Below are positions 7,197 through 15,030 of a stretch of 26,057 nt of DNA, piece after piece; position 1 is the first letter of the stretch; each line of letters opens with the position of its first letter. A model generated the notes under the pieces. It had not been told where the DNA came from. It saw only the letters and a list, made by a program, of their open reading frames with translations, and made no database searches. The translations under genes and the position numbers were made by a program. This stretch comes from Deltaproteobacteria bacterium (GTDB taxonomy: Bacteria; Myxococcota; Polyangia; Haliangiales; Haliangiaceae), in NCBI GenBank assembly GCA_018262455.1, contig JAGSPR010000130.1, positions 1 through 26,057 of the forward strand, written 5' to 3'.

Positions 7197-7682
7197 ATGG
7201 GCATGGATACCCGCAAGCTCGACGAGAGCTCCCGACTGGTTGGCGCCACCAGCTGGGCAGCGATTGCATCCGGCGTCTTCATCACCCTCGCGCTCCAGAG
7301 CTTGCTCTTGATGTTCGGGCTCGCGCTCGGGCTCTCGGTTGGCGACAAGATGATCGCCGGCGGATATGCGCTGTGGGCCGTGATCGTCCAGCTGGTCGCG
7401 ATCACCGTCGGCGCGGCGCTGGCCGCGCGGATCTCGCACGCCCACCATCGACGTGGCGGCATGGTGGCGGGGATCATGACGTGGGCGGTCGCGCTCGCGC
7501 TCGGTGCGACCCTGACCGGGGCCACGCTCAGCCAGCGGTTCGAGAGCACCGGTGCGTGGGCGGGGTTCCTCGGCGCGATCCTCGGGCTCGGCGCGGCGAT
7601 CGTCGGCGGCGCGCTGGGGTCCACGCTCGGCGGACGTGACGAAGTCCAGACGCTCGAGCCGAGCCACACGCACCCGGTCTGA
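7197..7682 (+). CDS. PhnA-like four-helix integral membrane protein
   Basis: This 161-aa protein has a short polar N-terminus (MGMDTRKLDESSRLV) and four hydrophobic segments at about residues 15-40, 50-75, 85-105 and 115-140. The first segment, ATSWAAIASGVFITLALQSL followed by LGLALGLSVG, matches the SWGAV-AG-…-LLGLGIGLS signature of proteins annotated PhnA-like in proteobacteria and myxobacteria. Despite that name no phosphonate role is established. It should sit in the cytoplasmic membrane with a soluble His-containing tail. The start at 7197 is set by the -10-like box; 7185 and 7203 are possible alternatives. It is monocistronic, with about 115 nt before the next gene. Confidence 0.65.
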   Translation: MGMDTRKLDESSRLVGATSWAAIASGVFITLALQSLLLMFGLALGLSVGDKMIAGGYALWAVIVQLVAITVGAALAARISHAHHRRGGMVAGIMTWAVALALGATLTGATLSQRFESTGAWAGFLGAILGLGAAIVGGALGSTLGGRDEVQTLEPSHTHPV

Positions 7683-7783
7683 GCCCGGCGACGCCGGCCG
7701 CGCGGCAGCGCACGCGCGGGTGCCGGGACCGGGGGACTGGCGTTGAGCAGATGAAACCGCTCCTGGCCGCGGGACGTACGTAG

Positions 7784-7789
7784 TAGGTT
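7784..7789 (+). promoter_or_regulatory. -10 hexamer TAGGTT, 8 nt before the ATG
   Basis: TAGGTT fits TANNNT and ends 8 nt before the ATG at 7798. No Shine-Dalgarno sequence lies between them. Confidence 0.35.
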
Positions 7790-7797
7790 CGTCGGCG

Positions 7798-8652
7798 ATG
7801 ACGGTACTCGTCCTCGACTTCGACGGCACGATGACCGACGCCGAGTCGGAAGGCCGGCCATTTCGCGATGGCTACCTCGAGGACCTGTGCTCGCTCGTCG
7901 GTCGCGGCCAGAACGATCCGGATGTGCTGGCGACGGCGGCGCGGATCGAGGAGCTACTCTCGGTGGATCCCGCCTCGCATCCGTTTCTCTGGATGGGACG
8001 CGCGGTGGCACCTGCGACGGTGGATCCGTACCTCCGCATGGTGCCGATCGCGAACGCGATCCTCGACCGGTTCGGCGCGGTCCCCGGCGCCGCAGACCGG
8101 GGCCGGCTGCTCGGCGGCGTGCTCTACAAGTACAACTACGCCAAGACCCTCGGGCACCCGGTGTTCCGGGCCGGCGCCGGTGAGGTGCTCCGCGAGCTCG
8201 GCGGCAGGGACGCCTGGATCGTGACCAACTCCGATACCCACGCGGTCGCCGGCAAGGTCTCCGCGCTCGATCGCGACGTGCCGGGTGTGGCCTGGCTGAC
8301 CTCACGGGTGCGCGGGCACGCGCGCAAGTTCGACGTCGACGACACGTGGACCGGCGCCGCGGCAGAGCTGACCCTGCCCGGGCTCGATCGCCCTGTCCTG
8401 CTCCGCCGCCGCGCGTACCACGACATCCTGCGCACGATCCTCGACGCGACCGGCGCCACGTTCGCCGATCTGGTCGTGGTCGGCGACATCTTCGAGCTCG
8501 ACCTCGCGATGCCGCTCGCGCTCGGCGCGCGCGTCGGGCTGGTGTCCTCGCCGCGCACGCCGGCCTACGAGCGCGCGTTCGTCGAAGCCCATCCGCGCGC
8601 CCGGATCATCGAGCACCTGTCCGAGATCCCCGCGTTCGCGTTCGGCGACTGA
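7798..8652 (+). CDS. HAD-superfamily hydrolase
   Basis: This 284-aa cytoplasmic protein has the haloacid dehalogenase motifs. Motif I is DFDGT at residues 7-11 (nucleophile Asp7, acid/base Asp9), motif II is the Thr/Ser in IVTNSD near 143-146, a Lys (K177, ARKFD) is suited to motif III, and motif IV is GDIFELD at 229-235. The ~130-residue insert between motifs I and II is a cap domain. The family mainly hydrolyses phosphate esters; the substrate cannot be read from sequence. The start is fixed by the hydrophobic first strand right at the N-terminus. Its stop directly abuts the stop of the convergent pentapeptide-repeat gene, with zero nt between them. Confidence 0.85.
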   Translation: MTVLVLDFDGTMTDAESEGRPFRDGYLEDLCSLVGRGQNDPDVLATAARIEELLSVDPASHPFLWMGRAVAPATVDPYLRMVPIANAILDRFGAVPGAADRGRLLGGVLYKYNYAKTLGHPVFRAGAGEVLRELGGRDAWIVTNSDTHAVAGKVSALDRDVPGVAWLTSRVRGHARKFDVDDTWTGAAAELTLPGLDRPVLLRRRAYHDILRTILDATGATFADLVVVGDIFELDLAMPLALGARVGLVSSPRTPAYERAFVEAHPRARIIEHLSEIPAFAFGD

Positions 8653-10023
8653 CTAGCGGGTCTGATCGAACCGCTTCGCCAGGGCCGTCGCTACCTTCTT
8701 CACCGCTGCCTCGTCATCGTTGGCGAGGTTTCGCGCGGTCGCCCCGACGATCACCCGATCGAGCGGACGCACGGCGTCGCCGAGGTCAACCGCGAAGCGC
8801 TCGGCGCTCGCGGCCAGCGCCAGGCCTTCGCATACGCCCTTGCGCACCCGAGCATCCGGCGATGCCGCGAGCGCCCGTAGCCCCGCCGGCGTGCCGCCGA
8901 CGGCGGATGCGACGGCCAACCCGCCCGCGCAGCGCTGGCGCAGCTCGGCCTTGCCCGTGAGCCCGGCGTCGAGCGTGGCGCGCGCATCGGCGTCCCCTGC
9001 TGCGGCGAGATAACCGAGCGCGACCGCGGCATGGCGCGCGAGGTCGAGGGTCCGCCTGTGCTCCCCCCCGTGCCGCGGCACGTGCACCGATGGCTTGGTC
9101 GCGAGCAACTCGCCCAGCCTGGGCACGACCGCGAGCTTCCGTCCCACTGCCGCGAGCCGGTGTGCCGCATCGATCGCGGCCTCGACCACCAGCGGATCGG
9201 GATCGTCGAGCATCGCCGCGATCAGCGTGACCGCGGTGGTGGGATCGTCACCCGGCTCGATCGCCTGGGCACATCGCTCTTCGGTGAACCGCACGCGCAT
9301 CCTGCGCCACAGCGCGACGCACTCGGCTGCTAGACCGGCCGCGAGATACGCCTGGAACCGCAGGAACGGTTGGGCGACCGGTGGTGGCTGGTCGGTGGCT
9401 GGCGGCGCGCCGTCGAACTGCGCCCCCACCAGGATCGCGCCACCGAACCGTGCGCCGGCGAGCCGCGCACCGCGGAAGTCGCAGCCCGACAGGTCGGCGA
9501 ACGAGAGGTCCGCGCGCTCGAGGTTCGCGTTCGCGAAGCATGCGTCCGGAAACCGCGCGCCGCACAGCCAGGCCCCGACGAGGGTGGCCCCGGAGAAGCT
9601 CACACGCTGGCCGTGCGCCAGGACGAAGCTTGCGTCCGAGAGCTTCGCGTCCTGGAACGAGGACTCGCCGAGCTTGGAGCCATCGAAGGTGGCGAGCTCG
9701 AGCTCTGCACCCGTCCACCAGTTGAGCTCGGCGTGCATCTCGTGGAAATCCGCGTGCCGCGCCCGGGCGCCTGTGAACTTGCACTGCCACAGCGTGGCGG
9801 CTCCGAACGATGCGCCCGCGCAGCTCGCATCTACGAAGTCGCAGTCCATCAGGTGCGCCTTCGCGAGATCGGCGTCCTGGAGATCCGCGCCGTCGGCGCG
9901 AAGGCCGTCCGCCCGGAGCCCGAATAGCCTGATCCCGGCGAGCGCCGCGCCGCGGGCATCGACGTCCTTCAATGCGCGCTTGCCCTTCGCGGCATCGACC
10001 AGCAGCTCACGAACGCCCGGCAT
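8653..10023 (-). CDS. Pentapeptide-repeat protein with helical C-terminal domain
   Basis: In this 456-aa protein residues ~15-215 are tandem A(D/N/S)LxX-type pentapeptides (for example GADLQDADLAKAHLMDCDF, ANLERADLSFADLSGCDF), predicting a right-handed quadrilateral beta-helix. After a Pro-rich linker (PPATDQPPPVAQPF), residues ~235-456 are Ala/Leu-rich helices with HEAT-like periodicity (DDPDPLVVEAAIDAAHRLA, SPDARVRKGVCEGLALAAS), suggesting a protein-binding solenoid. It has no signal peptide. Pentapeptide proteins can mimic DNA (Qnr/MfpA type) or act as scaffolds; nothing here decides between these. The start at 10023 has TATACA 6 nt upstream. It lies just downstream of the phosphatase pseudogene on the same strand (14-nt gap). 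Confidence 0.8.
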   Translation of the reverse strand: MPGVRELLVDAAKGKRALKDVDARGAALAGIRLFGLRADGLRADGADLQDADLAKAHLMDCDFVDASCAGASFGAATLWQCKFTGARARHADFHEMHAELNWWTGAELELATFDGSKLGESSFQDAKLSDASFVLAHGQRVSFSGATLVGAWLCGARFPDACFANANLERADLSFADLSGCDFRGARLAGARFGGAILVGAQFDGAPPATDQPPPVAQPFLRFQAYLAAGLAAECVALWRRMRVRFTEERCAQAIEPGDDPTTAVTLIAAMLDDPDPLVVEAAIDAAHRLAAVGRKLAVVPRLGELLATKPSVHVPRHGGEHRRTLDLARHAAVALGYLAAAGDADARATLDAGLTGKAELRQRCAGGLAVASAVGGTPAGLRALAASPDARVRKGVCEGLALAASAERFAVDLGDAVRPLDRVIVGATARNLANDDEAAVKKVATALAKRFDQTR

Positions 10024-10029
10024 CGCCGC

Positions 10030-10035
10030 TGTATA
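10030..10035 (-). promoter_or_regulatory. -10-like hexamer TATACA, 6 nt before the ATG
   Basis: On the minus strand TATACA ends exactly 6 nt before the ATG at 10023. It lies in the 14-nt gap after the pseudogene, so the pentapeptide gene can be transcribed on its own. Confidence 0.35.
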
Positions 10036-10037
10036 CG

Positions 10038-10767
10038 CTAGATGCGCTCGAGGTCGGCCCACACGGGGAAGTGATCGGAGCGGCCGGCCTCGACCACGTT
10101 GGCATCGAGCCCGCGAAAGTGCGCGTCGTACAGGATGTGATCGAGCCGGAACCGCAGCGTCATGCCGCCAACCGGCCACTGCCAGGTGTCGACGTTCGGG
10201 TGGAACTTCGGCAGCGCGCTCGCGAACCCGTGGTCGCGAAAGATCTTCAAGGCCATCCCTTCGTCTTCCTCGTTGAAGTCGCCGACGACGAGGGTCGGCA
10301 GCCTGGGATCGAGCCGGGCCACGTGGGCGATGGCCTCGCGCTGGCGATCCTCGCGCGTCGAGAAGTAGCCGACCACCCAGCTCGTCGATGACCAGGCGCC
10401 ACGCGAAGAATGGACCACCGCCGTCGGTGAGGGTCTCGACGCTCGTGATCGGCCAGCGCGACAGCACGCCCATGCCGCCGGCTACCCACGGGCCGTGGGA
10501 TGACTTGAACCGGTGATGCGGCAAGCGCCTGCCGAGCCCGGCGACGAGGGCGTCTTGCCACGGCCTGGTGGTCTCCTGGAGCACCACGAGATCGGGCGAC
10601 GCCGACGCCACGGCCGCGACGCCGGCGGGATCGCCGTCGAGGCCGAAGTTCACGTTGTACGTCATCACCCGGAGCTGCACCGCCCCCGGGTGGACGGCGC
10701 GCGGCGTAGGATCGGGCGTGGAGCAGGCGGACGCGAGCGTCATCACCGACGCGACGAACGCCCTCAT
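10038..10767 (-). pseudogene. Endonuclease/exonuclease/phosphatase-family lipoprotein, broken
   Basis: The ATG at 10767 opens a lipoprotein signal (MRAFVASVMTLASAC, Cys at 15) followed by EEP-family motifs: VMTYNVNFG and VVLQET (metal-binding Asn and Glu). After FFAWRLVIDE (near 10400) the meaningful reading jumps frame to SWVVGYFSTREDRQREAIAH, then TLVVGDFNEEDEG, FRLDHILYD and the catalytic SDHFPVW, ending at 10038. Between the two frames the conserved NxHLxP block (catalytic His) that normally precedes WVxGYF is missing. A simple point frameshift therefore does not explain it; an out-of-frame deletion of a few dozen bases does. Without that block the product should be inactive even if frameshifting occurred. 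A GGGGGC stretch upstream of the start may act as ribosome-binding site. Confidence 0.75.
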
Positions 10768-10843
10768 CGGCCAGCCCCCGGCGCGACGTCGTGAATCCAT
10801 CGTCGGTCGTGACCGGCCCTGGGGCCCAAGGTGTTGCCCCGCT

Positions 10844-11083
10844 TCATCGCCACGCCGCCTCGCAGGCTTCCCGGCTGGGGTAACTCGGGCACGCGCGTGC
10901 GACCGAACACGCCGCCGTGCCTGGCCGGCAGGCCCTGCCGTCGAAGTAGAACCTCGGATCGGGGGCAGCGTCGGGCGGGGGACTGGCCGACGACAGCTTC
11001 GAGGCGGGCATCGGGTCGGCGATCCCGGTGCACCCGGCGAGCAGGCCAACGGACATCAGGCTGTGAAGCAGCAAGTCATGCAT
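10844..11083 (-). CDS. Small Cys-containing lipoprotein
   Basis: This 79-aa protein begins MHDLLLHSLMSVGLLAGCTG, a short signal with a good lipobox (LAGC, Cys18). The mature part is Pro/Ala-rich, followed by RFYFDGRACRPGTAACSVAR and PSYPSREACEAAWR, with four further cysteines that may form two disulphides. No family is recognised; comparable short secreted proteins are frequent in myxobacteria. The start is supported by TACGGT 6 nt upstream. It follows the kinase gene by 45 nt on the same strand and precedes the phosphatase pseudogene by 76 nt. Confidence 0.65.
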   Translation of the reverse strand: MHDLLLHSLMSVGLLAGCTGIADPMPASKLSSASPPPDAAPDPRFYFDGRACRPGTAACSVARACPSYPSREACEAAWR

Positions 11084-11089
11084 GGGCCT

Positions 11090-11095
11090 ACCGTA
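11090..11095 (-). promoter_or_regulatory. -10 hexamer TACGGT, 6 nt before the ATG
   Basis: On the minus strand TACGGT fits TANNNT and ends 6 nt before the ATG at 11083, within the gap after the kinase gene. It suggests independent leaderless expression of the small lipoprotein. Confidence 0.4.
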
Positions 11096-11128
11096 GGACC
11101 CAGCCACGAATCCGCCGTTGCGCGGGGG

Positions 11129-12550
11129 TCAAACGTCTGTGAATCCGGTGTGAACGCGAGCGAGCCGGATCACGAAGGCCGCACCGGGCGCCTGCTCGGC
11201 GAGGGTCACCTCCCCGCCGTGGGCCTCGGCGACCGCGCGCACGAAGGCGAGCCCGAGGCCGGTGCCTCCGGCGCGACGCGAGGCAAACCGCTGGAACAGC
11301 CGGGGCCGGAGCTCCGCCGCGACGCCTGGGCCGTCATCGCACACCCGCACGCGGCCATCGCCGACCTCGATCGTCACGCGCGACGCGGCGTGGGCATACG
11401 CGTTGTCGAGCAGGTGCCCGAGCGCGCGGGTGACCGCGCCCGCTGCGATCACGGTGGTGGTGGGCGTGCCCGTGACGTCCGCGATGATCGTGGCCGGTGG
11501 CGGTCGATCGGCGACCACCTGCGTCGCCAGGGCAAGCAGATCGATCGGGGTGCGTCGCTCGTCCAGCAGGCCCGCCTCGGCGCGTGCGATCTCGAGCAAG
11601 TCGGCGACGGTGCGGTCGATCGCGACCACGGCCTTGCGCGCATGCTCGTCGAGCAGCAAGCGCGCCGCCGGGTCGAGCCCGCCGGCCTCGAGCGCCAGCT
11701 TGATCCGGCCGAGCGGGCTCTTGAGCTCGTGGACGAGATCGGCCGCGGCCGTGGCGTCGCGCACGCGTCGCGCCTCGAGCTCGCCGGCGAGGTGGTCGAC
11801 CGCGCGGGCGACCTCGGCGATCTCGCGTGGCGCGCCGGGGATCGAGATCGTGGTGGGCTCGCCGCCCGCGCGCGCCAGGACCTGGCGATGCAGCTCGTCG
11901 AGCGGTCGGGTGAGCCGGCGGATGAGCCAGGCCGCGAACACGCTCCCGGCGAGCAGCACGCCGCCACCGAGCAGCAGCAGCCCCTCGCGGGCATCGCCGA
12001 GTCGCGACGCGATCCGCGGGGCGACGCGTTGCGCGAGCACGATGTTGCCTGCCTTCGTGCGCACCGCGGCCTCGCACACCAGGAGCTGGTCGTCGGCGTA
12101 GGTCGCGCAGCCCGCCGAGCGGCCGAGCGCGGCCGCGACCAGGACATGCTCGCGCTGCGCGGCCGGGGCGCGGCCATGCTCGAACGCGTCGACGAGCTCG
12201 GGCCGCCGTGGGCCCAGCGAGCCATACCCGATGTCGCTGCGTCCCGTCGGCTGCTGGTCGGTGTCGAACAGCAGACCCCGCGCGGGCTCGACCAGCCAGA
12301 TCCGGACCTGGTGGCGAACCGCGATCGCCTGGAGCGCCGGGCGATCGTGGATCTCGCGATCCTGCTCGGCCGGCTCGGCGTCCGCGGCCTCGCGAGCGGC
12401 GGCCTCGGTGGTCTCGGCGATCTCGTCACGGCCCGCCCGGGCGAGCCGGTCGACGGTGACCACGATCGCGGTCGGCACGACGACGATCGCGGCCAGCACG
12501 ACGAACACGAGGCGCCGGATCCGAGCCGACGAGGCTGGCGCCTCGCTCAT
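11129..12550 (-). CDS. Membrane sensor histidine kinase
   Basis: This 473-aa kinase has the classical order: TM1 ~13-33, an extracytoplasmic sensor region ~34-189 (with a Cys pair at CATYADDQLLVC), TM2 ~190-210, and HAMP ~210-262. The HisKA H-box is DLVHELKSPL (phospho-acceptor His274), and the HATPase domain has the N-box HLLDNAYAHA (Asn383), the G1 box DDGPGV (405-410) and the G2 box GTGLGLA (429-435). It should autophosphorylate and pass phosphate to the regulator encoded just upstream. The ATG at 12550 overlaps the regulator stop (ATGA), and GGGAG lies just before it, so translation is coupled. An earlier in-frame ATG at 12583 would lie deep in the regulator gene and is less likely. The stimulus is unknown. 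Confidence 0.9.
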   Translation of the reverse strand: MSEAPASSARIRRLVFVVLAAIVVVPTAIVVTVDRLARAGRDEIAETTEAAAREAADAEPAEQDREIHDRPALQAIAVRHQVRIWLVEPARGLLFDTDQQPTGRSDIGYGSLGPRRPELVDAFEHGRAPAAQREHVLVAAALGRSAGCATYADDQLLVCEAAVRTKAGNIVLAQRVAPRIASRLGDAREGLLLLGGGVLLAGSVFAAWLIRRLTRPLDELHRQVLARAGGEPTTISIPGAPREIAEVARAVDHLAGELEARRVRDATAAADLVHELKSPLGRIKLALEAGGLDPAARLLLDEHARKAVVAIDRTVADLLEIARAEAGLLDERRTPIDLLALATQVVADRPPPATIIADVTGTPTTTVIAAGAVTRALGHLLDNAYAHAASRVTIEVGDGRVRVCDDGPGVAAELRPRLFQRFASRRAGGTGLGLAFVRAVAEAHGGEVTLAEQAPGAAFVIRLARVHTGFTDV

Positions 12551-13248
12551 GTTCTCCCTGACTCGCTCCCTGACTCGCGCCATCGATAGCCCGCGCCGGT
12601 GACCGTCTCGATCTGCGCCCCTGCCCCGGGCTCGATCTCGTCGAGCTTCTTGCGCAGCCGGGCGATGTAGGTATCGACGAGCCGGGGTGCGACGAAGGAG
12701 TCGTCCTCGCGCGCCCGCTCGAGCAGGACCTCGCGGGCCAGCACCCGCCCCGGCCGTTCGGCGAGCGCCACGAGCAGCCGGAGCTCGGTCAGCGTCGCGG
12801 GGATCGCGATGTGGCGGTAGCGGATCGACAGCCGCTCGCGATCGATCTCGAGCTCGCCGGCCCGCACGAGGTCATCCTGCAGGGCGGGCGCGGCGCGACG
12901 CGCGAGCGCACCCAGCCGGGCGAGCAGCACGCGGGTGCTGAACGGCTTGGTCATGTAGTCATCGGCGCCGAGCTCGAGGCCGAGCGCCTCGTCGATGTCG
13001 CCGTCCCGCGAGGTCAGGAGCACGAGCGGGGTCGTGTCACCACGTGCGCGGAGCTGACGACAGATCGCGAAGCCATCGAGGTCCGGCAGGTTGACGTCGC
13101 AGACGATCGCATCGAAGCGCTCGGCTTGCAGCAGCGCGACGGCGGGCCGGCCCGCGGTGAGTGCGGTGATGACGTGGCCCTCGGCGCCGAGCACGACGCG
13201 CAACCCATCGAGCAGGTCGGCGTCGTCATCGATGAGGAGCAGGCGCAC
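12547..13248 (-). CDS. OmpR/PhoB-family response regulator
   Basis: This 233-aa regulator has a receiver domain with the acidic pocket DDD (7-9), phospho-acceptor Asp51 in [11 protein letters not shown], switch Thr79 (LLTS) and Lys101 (MTKPF). A winged-helix DNA-binding domain (~130-228) follows, with the usual ending [11 protein letters not shown]…[11 protein letters not shown]. It binds DNA after phosphorylation by the kinase translated from the overlapping next gene. The GTG at 13248 starts directly before the first beta strand (RLLLIDDD) and has TATCGT 6 nt upstream. A GTG at 13284 would add 12 Arg/Ser-rich residues and is less likely. Targets cannot be read here, although the divergent BKACE gene shares the 80-nt intergenic region. 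Confidence 0.9.
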   Translation of the reverse strand: MRLLLIDDDADLLDGLRVVLGAEGHVITALTAGRPAVALLQAERFDAIVCDVNLPDLDGFAICRQLRARGDTTPLVLLTSRDGDIDEALGLELGADDYMTKPFSTRVLLARLGALARRAAPALQDDLVRAGELEIDRERLSIRYRHIAIPATLTELRLLVALAERPGRVLAREVLLERAREDDSFVAPRLVDTYIARLRKKLDEIEPGAGAQIETVTGAGYRWRESGSESGRT

Positions 13249-13254
13249 GGCCAG

Positions 13255-13260
13255 ACGATA
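13255..13260 (-). promoter_or_regulatory. -10 hexamer TATCGT, 6 nt before the GTG
   Basis: On the minus strand TATCGT ends 6 nt before the GTG at 13248. This both supports that start and predicts a leaderless GTG-initiated message for the two-component operon. Confidence 0.45.
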
Positions 13261-13293
13261 GCTCGAACGGTGGCGGCGGGACACGGGTGTCGC

Positions 13294-13322
13294 TTGACAC
13301 CACGCGAAGTTCCCGCAAGTCT
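13294..13322 (+). promoter_or_regulatory. Promoter with consensus -35 (TTGACA-17-AAGTCT)
   Basis: A perfect -35 TTGACA (13294-13299) is followed by a 17-nt spacer and AAGTCT (13317-13322), which ends 6 nt before the GTG at 13329. The geometry places the transcript start on the start codon. It is the best complete sigma-70 type promoter in the window, and it fixes the BKACE start at 13329. Confidence 0.55.
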
Positions 13323-13328
13323 CCCCTG

Positions 13329-14189
13329 GTGTCCTCCGACGACAAAGTCATCCTGTCCTGCGCCCTGACCGGCGCCGTGACCACCAAGAAGCACTGCGCC
13401 GCGATCCCGTACACGCCGGTCGAGATCGCCGACGAGGCCAAACGGGCATACGAGGCCGGCGCATCGATCGTCCACATCCACGCCCGCAACGACGATGGCT
13501 CGCCCACCTGGTCCAAGGCCACGTTCGAGGCGATCATGGCGGAGACCAAGCAGCGCTGTCCGGTCCTGATCAACTGGTCGACGGGCGGCGCAGGTCCGAT
13601 GAGCGAGCGCGTCAGCCACCTCGCGCTCAAGCCGCACGTCGCCGCGCTCAACATGGGCTCGATGAACTACGCGAAGTGGAGCGAGTCGAAGAAGCAGTTC
13701 GCGTTCAGCTTCGTGTTCTCGAACTCGTTCGACGACATCATCGGGTTCGCGAAGGCGATGAAGGAGCACGGCGTGAAGCCCGAGATGGAGTGCTTCGACA
13801 CCGGCCACACGAATTCGCATCGGGTGCTCGCCGACATGGGCCTGATCCAGGCACCGTTCCACTTCTCGTTCATCATGGGCGTGCTCGGAGGGATCCCGGC
13901 CAGCGCCCGCCACCTCGCCTTCCAGGCCGACCAGGTCCCCGCCGGCTCGCGCTGGAAGGTGATCGGCATCAGCCGCGAGCAGTGGCCGCTGGCGATGGCC
14001 GCGCTGTCGCTGGGGGGAGACGTCCGCGTCGGGCTCGAGGACAACTTCTACCTGCCGAGCGGTGAGATGGCGAAGTCGAACGGCGAGCTCGTCGCGGCGG
14101 CAGCCGAGCTGGTGAAGCTGTCCGGTCGTTCGGTCGCGTCGGTCGAGGACACCAAGCGACTGCTGTGGCCGAGCGGAGGGCACAACTGA
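13329..14189 (+). CDS. Beta-keto acid cleavage enzyme (BKACE, DUF849)
   Basis: This 286-aa protein matches the BKACE family, whose best-known member is 3-keto-5-aminohexanoate cleavage enzyme (Kce). These zinc enzymes cleave a beta-keto acid with acetyl-CoA to give acetoacetate and a new acyl-CoA. Visible signatures are the zinc-binding HIH (His49, His51 in [11 protein letters not shown]), [16 protein letters not shown] and the catalytic/zinc Glu237 in VRVGLEDNF. The actual substrate is unknown because the family covers many keto acids. The start at GTG 13329 ([16 protein letters not shown]) matches homologues; an upstream GTG at 13287 would include the promoter. The stop overlaps the ATG of the next gene (TGATG), indicating a two-gene operon. 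Confidence 0.85.
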   Translation: MSSDDKVILSCALTGAVTTKKHCAAIPYTPVEIADEAKRAYEAGASIVHIHARNDDGSPTWSKATFEAIMAETKQRCPVLINWSTGGAGPMSERVSHLALKPHVAALNMGSMNYAKWSESKKQFAFSFVFSNSFDDIIGFAKAMKEHGVKPEMECFDTGHTNSHRVLADMGLIQAPFHFSFIMGVLGGIPASARHLAFQADQVPAGSRWKVIGISREQWPLAMAALSLGGDVRVGLEDNFYLPSGEMAKSNGELVAAAAELVKLSGRSVASVEDTKRLLWPSGGHN

Positions 14190-15010
14190 TGGCAGCGCTG
14201 GCACGCGAGCTGGATGTCGCGATCGCGCTCGCGATGGCCGCCGGCGTCGAGGTCGCGCGGATCCAGCGCGGCGGCGAGCTCGGGGTCGAGATGAAGCCGG
14301 GGGACGAGCCCGTCACCGTCGCCGACCAGCTGGCCTCGGAGATGATCGTGGCCGGGATCACCGATGCGTTCCCGGCCGATCGGTTGATCTCCGAGGAGCT
14401 CGTGCCCGCGACGGGTGCGCTGGGATCGTCGCGGCTGTGGCTCATCGATCCGATCGATGGCACGAAGGACTTCATCCGCGGCGAGGACGGCTACTCGGTG
14501 ATGATCGGGCTCGTCATCGATGCCCGTCCCGTCCTCGGCGTGGTCCACATGCCCGCCCAGGACCGCACGTACTGGGGCACGCCCGACGGGGCGTGGGTCC
14601 GCGTCGGCGACACGGTCACGTCGCTCGCGGTGTCGAAGGTCGCGTCGGCGGCCGAGGCCCGGCTCGTCGCGTCGAAGTCGCATCGCGGCGCGGACATCGA
14701 TCGCGTGAAGACGGCGCTCGGCATCGCCGAGGAGCAGAACGTGGCGTCGGTCGGGGTCAAGCTGTGCATGATCGCGGCCGGCGTGCGCGACCTCTACGTG
14801 AACCCCTCCGCGAAGACGAAGGTGTGGGACACCTGTGCGCCGGAGGCCATCCTCGAGCGTGCGGGGGGCCGGCTCAGCGATGTCTTTGGTACGCCTATCA
14901 ACTACACGCACGAGCTCAGGCACGTGCGGGGGCTGGTCGCGTCCAACGGGCACATCCACGAAGAGGTCGTGGGCAAGCTCGGCCCGCTGTTCCAGCACCT
15001 CGCTCGCTAG
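14189..15010 (+). CDS. cysQ: CysQ/inositol-monophosphatase family phosphatase
   Basis: This 273-aa protein carries the lithium-sensitive phosphatase metal sites: SEE (68-70), DPIDGTKDF (87-95) and the distal KVWDTCAPEAI with metal Asp near residue 222. Members hydrolyse 3'-phosphoadenosine 5'-phosphate (CysQ) or inositol phosphates. The GTKDF form and the C-terminal WDTCAPEAI favour the CysQ-like group, but substrate assignment is inferred. The ATG at 14189 shares its A with the stop of the BKACE gene, so translation is coupled. An in-frame upstream ATG (14165) inside BKACE is unlikely. A recycling phosphatase beside a CoA-using enzyme is plausible, though not proof of a shared pathway. Confidence 0.8.
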   Translation: MAALARELDVAIALAMAAGVEVARIQRGGELGVEMKPGDEPVTVADQLASEMIVAGITDAFPADRLISEELVPATGALGSSRLWLIDPIDGTKDFIRGEDGYSVMIGLVIDARPVLGVVHMPAQDRTYWGTPDGAWVRVGDTVTSLAVSKVASAAEARLVASKSHRGADIDRVKTALGIAEEQNVASVGVKLCMIAAGVRDLYVNPSAKTKVWDTCAPEAILERAGGRLSDVFGTPINYTHELRHVRGLVASNGHIHEEVVGKLGPLFQHLAR

Positions 15011-15018
15011 CGCGATGA

Positions 15019-15024
15019 TACGAT
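15019..15024 (+). promoter_or_regulatory. -10 hexamer TACGAT, 6 nt before the ATG
   Basis: TACGAT fits TANNNT and ends 6 nt before the ATG at 15031, in the 20-nt gap after cysQ. No ribosome-binding site fits in the remaining 6 nt. Confidence 0.45.
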
Positions 15025-15030
15025 GGTCGG

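Noticed and set aside
6914..8305. Minus-strand open frame of 463 codons
   Set aside because: It is antisense to the PhnA-like and HAD genes; composition is Arg/Pro/Ser low-complexity.
10568..12589. Very long open frame (673 codons) on the plus strand
   Set aside because: It is antisense to the histidine kinase, small lipoprotein and phosphatase remnant, which have clear motifs; long antisense frames are expected at this GC content.
13014..14204. Minus-strand open frame of 396 codons
   Set aside because: It is antisense to the BKACE gene and then out of frame inside the response regulator; no family features.
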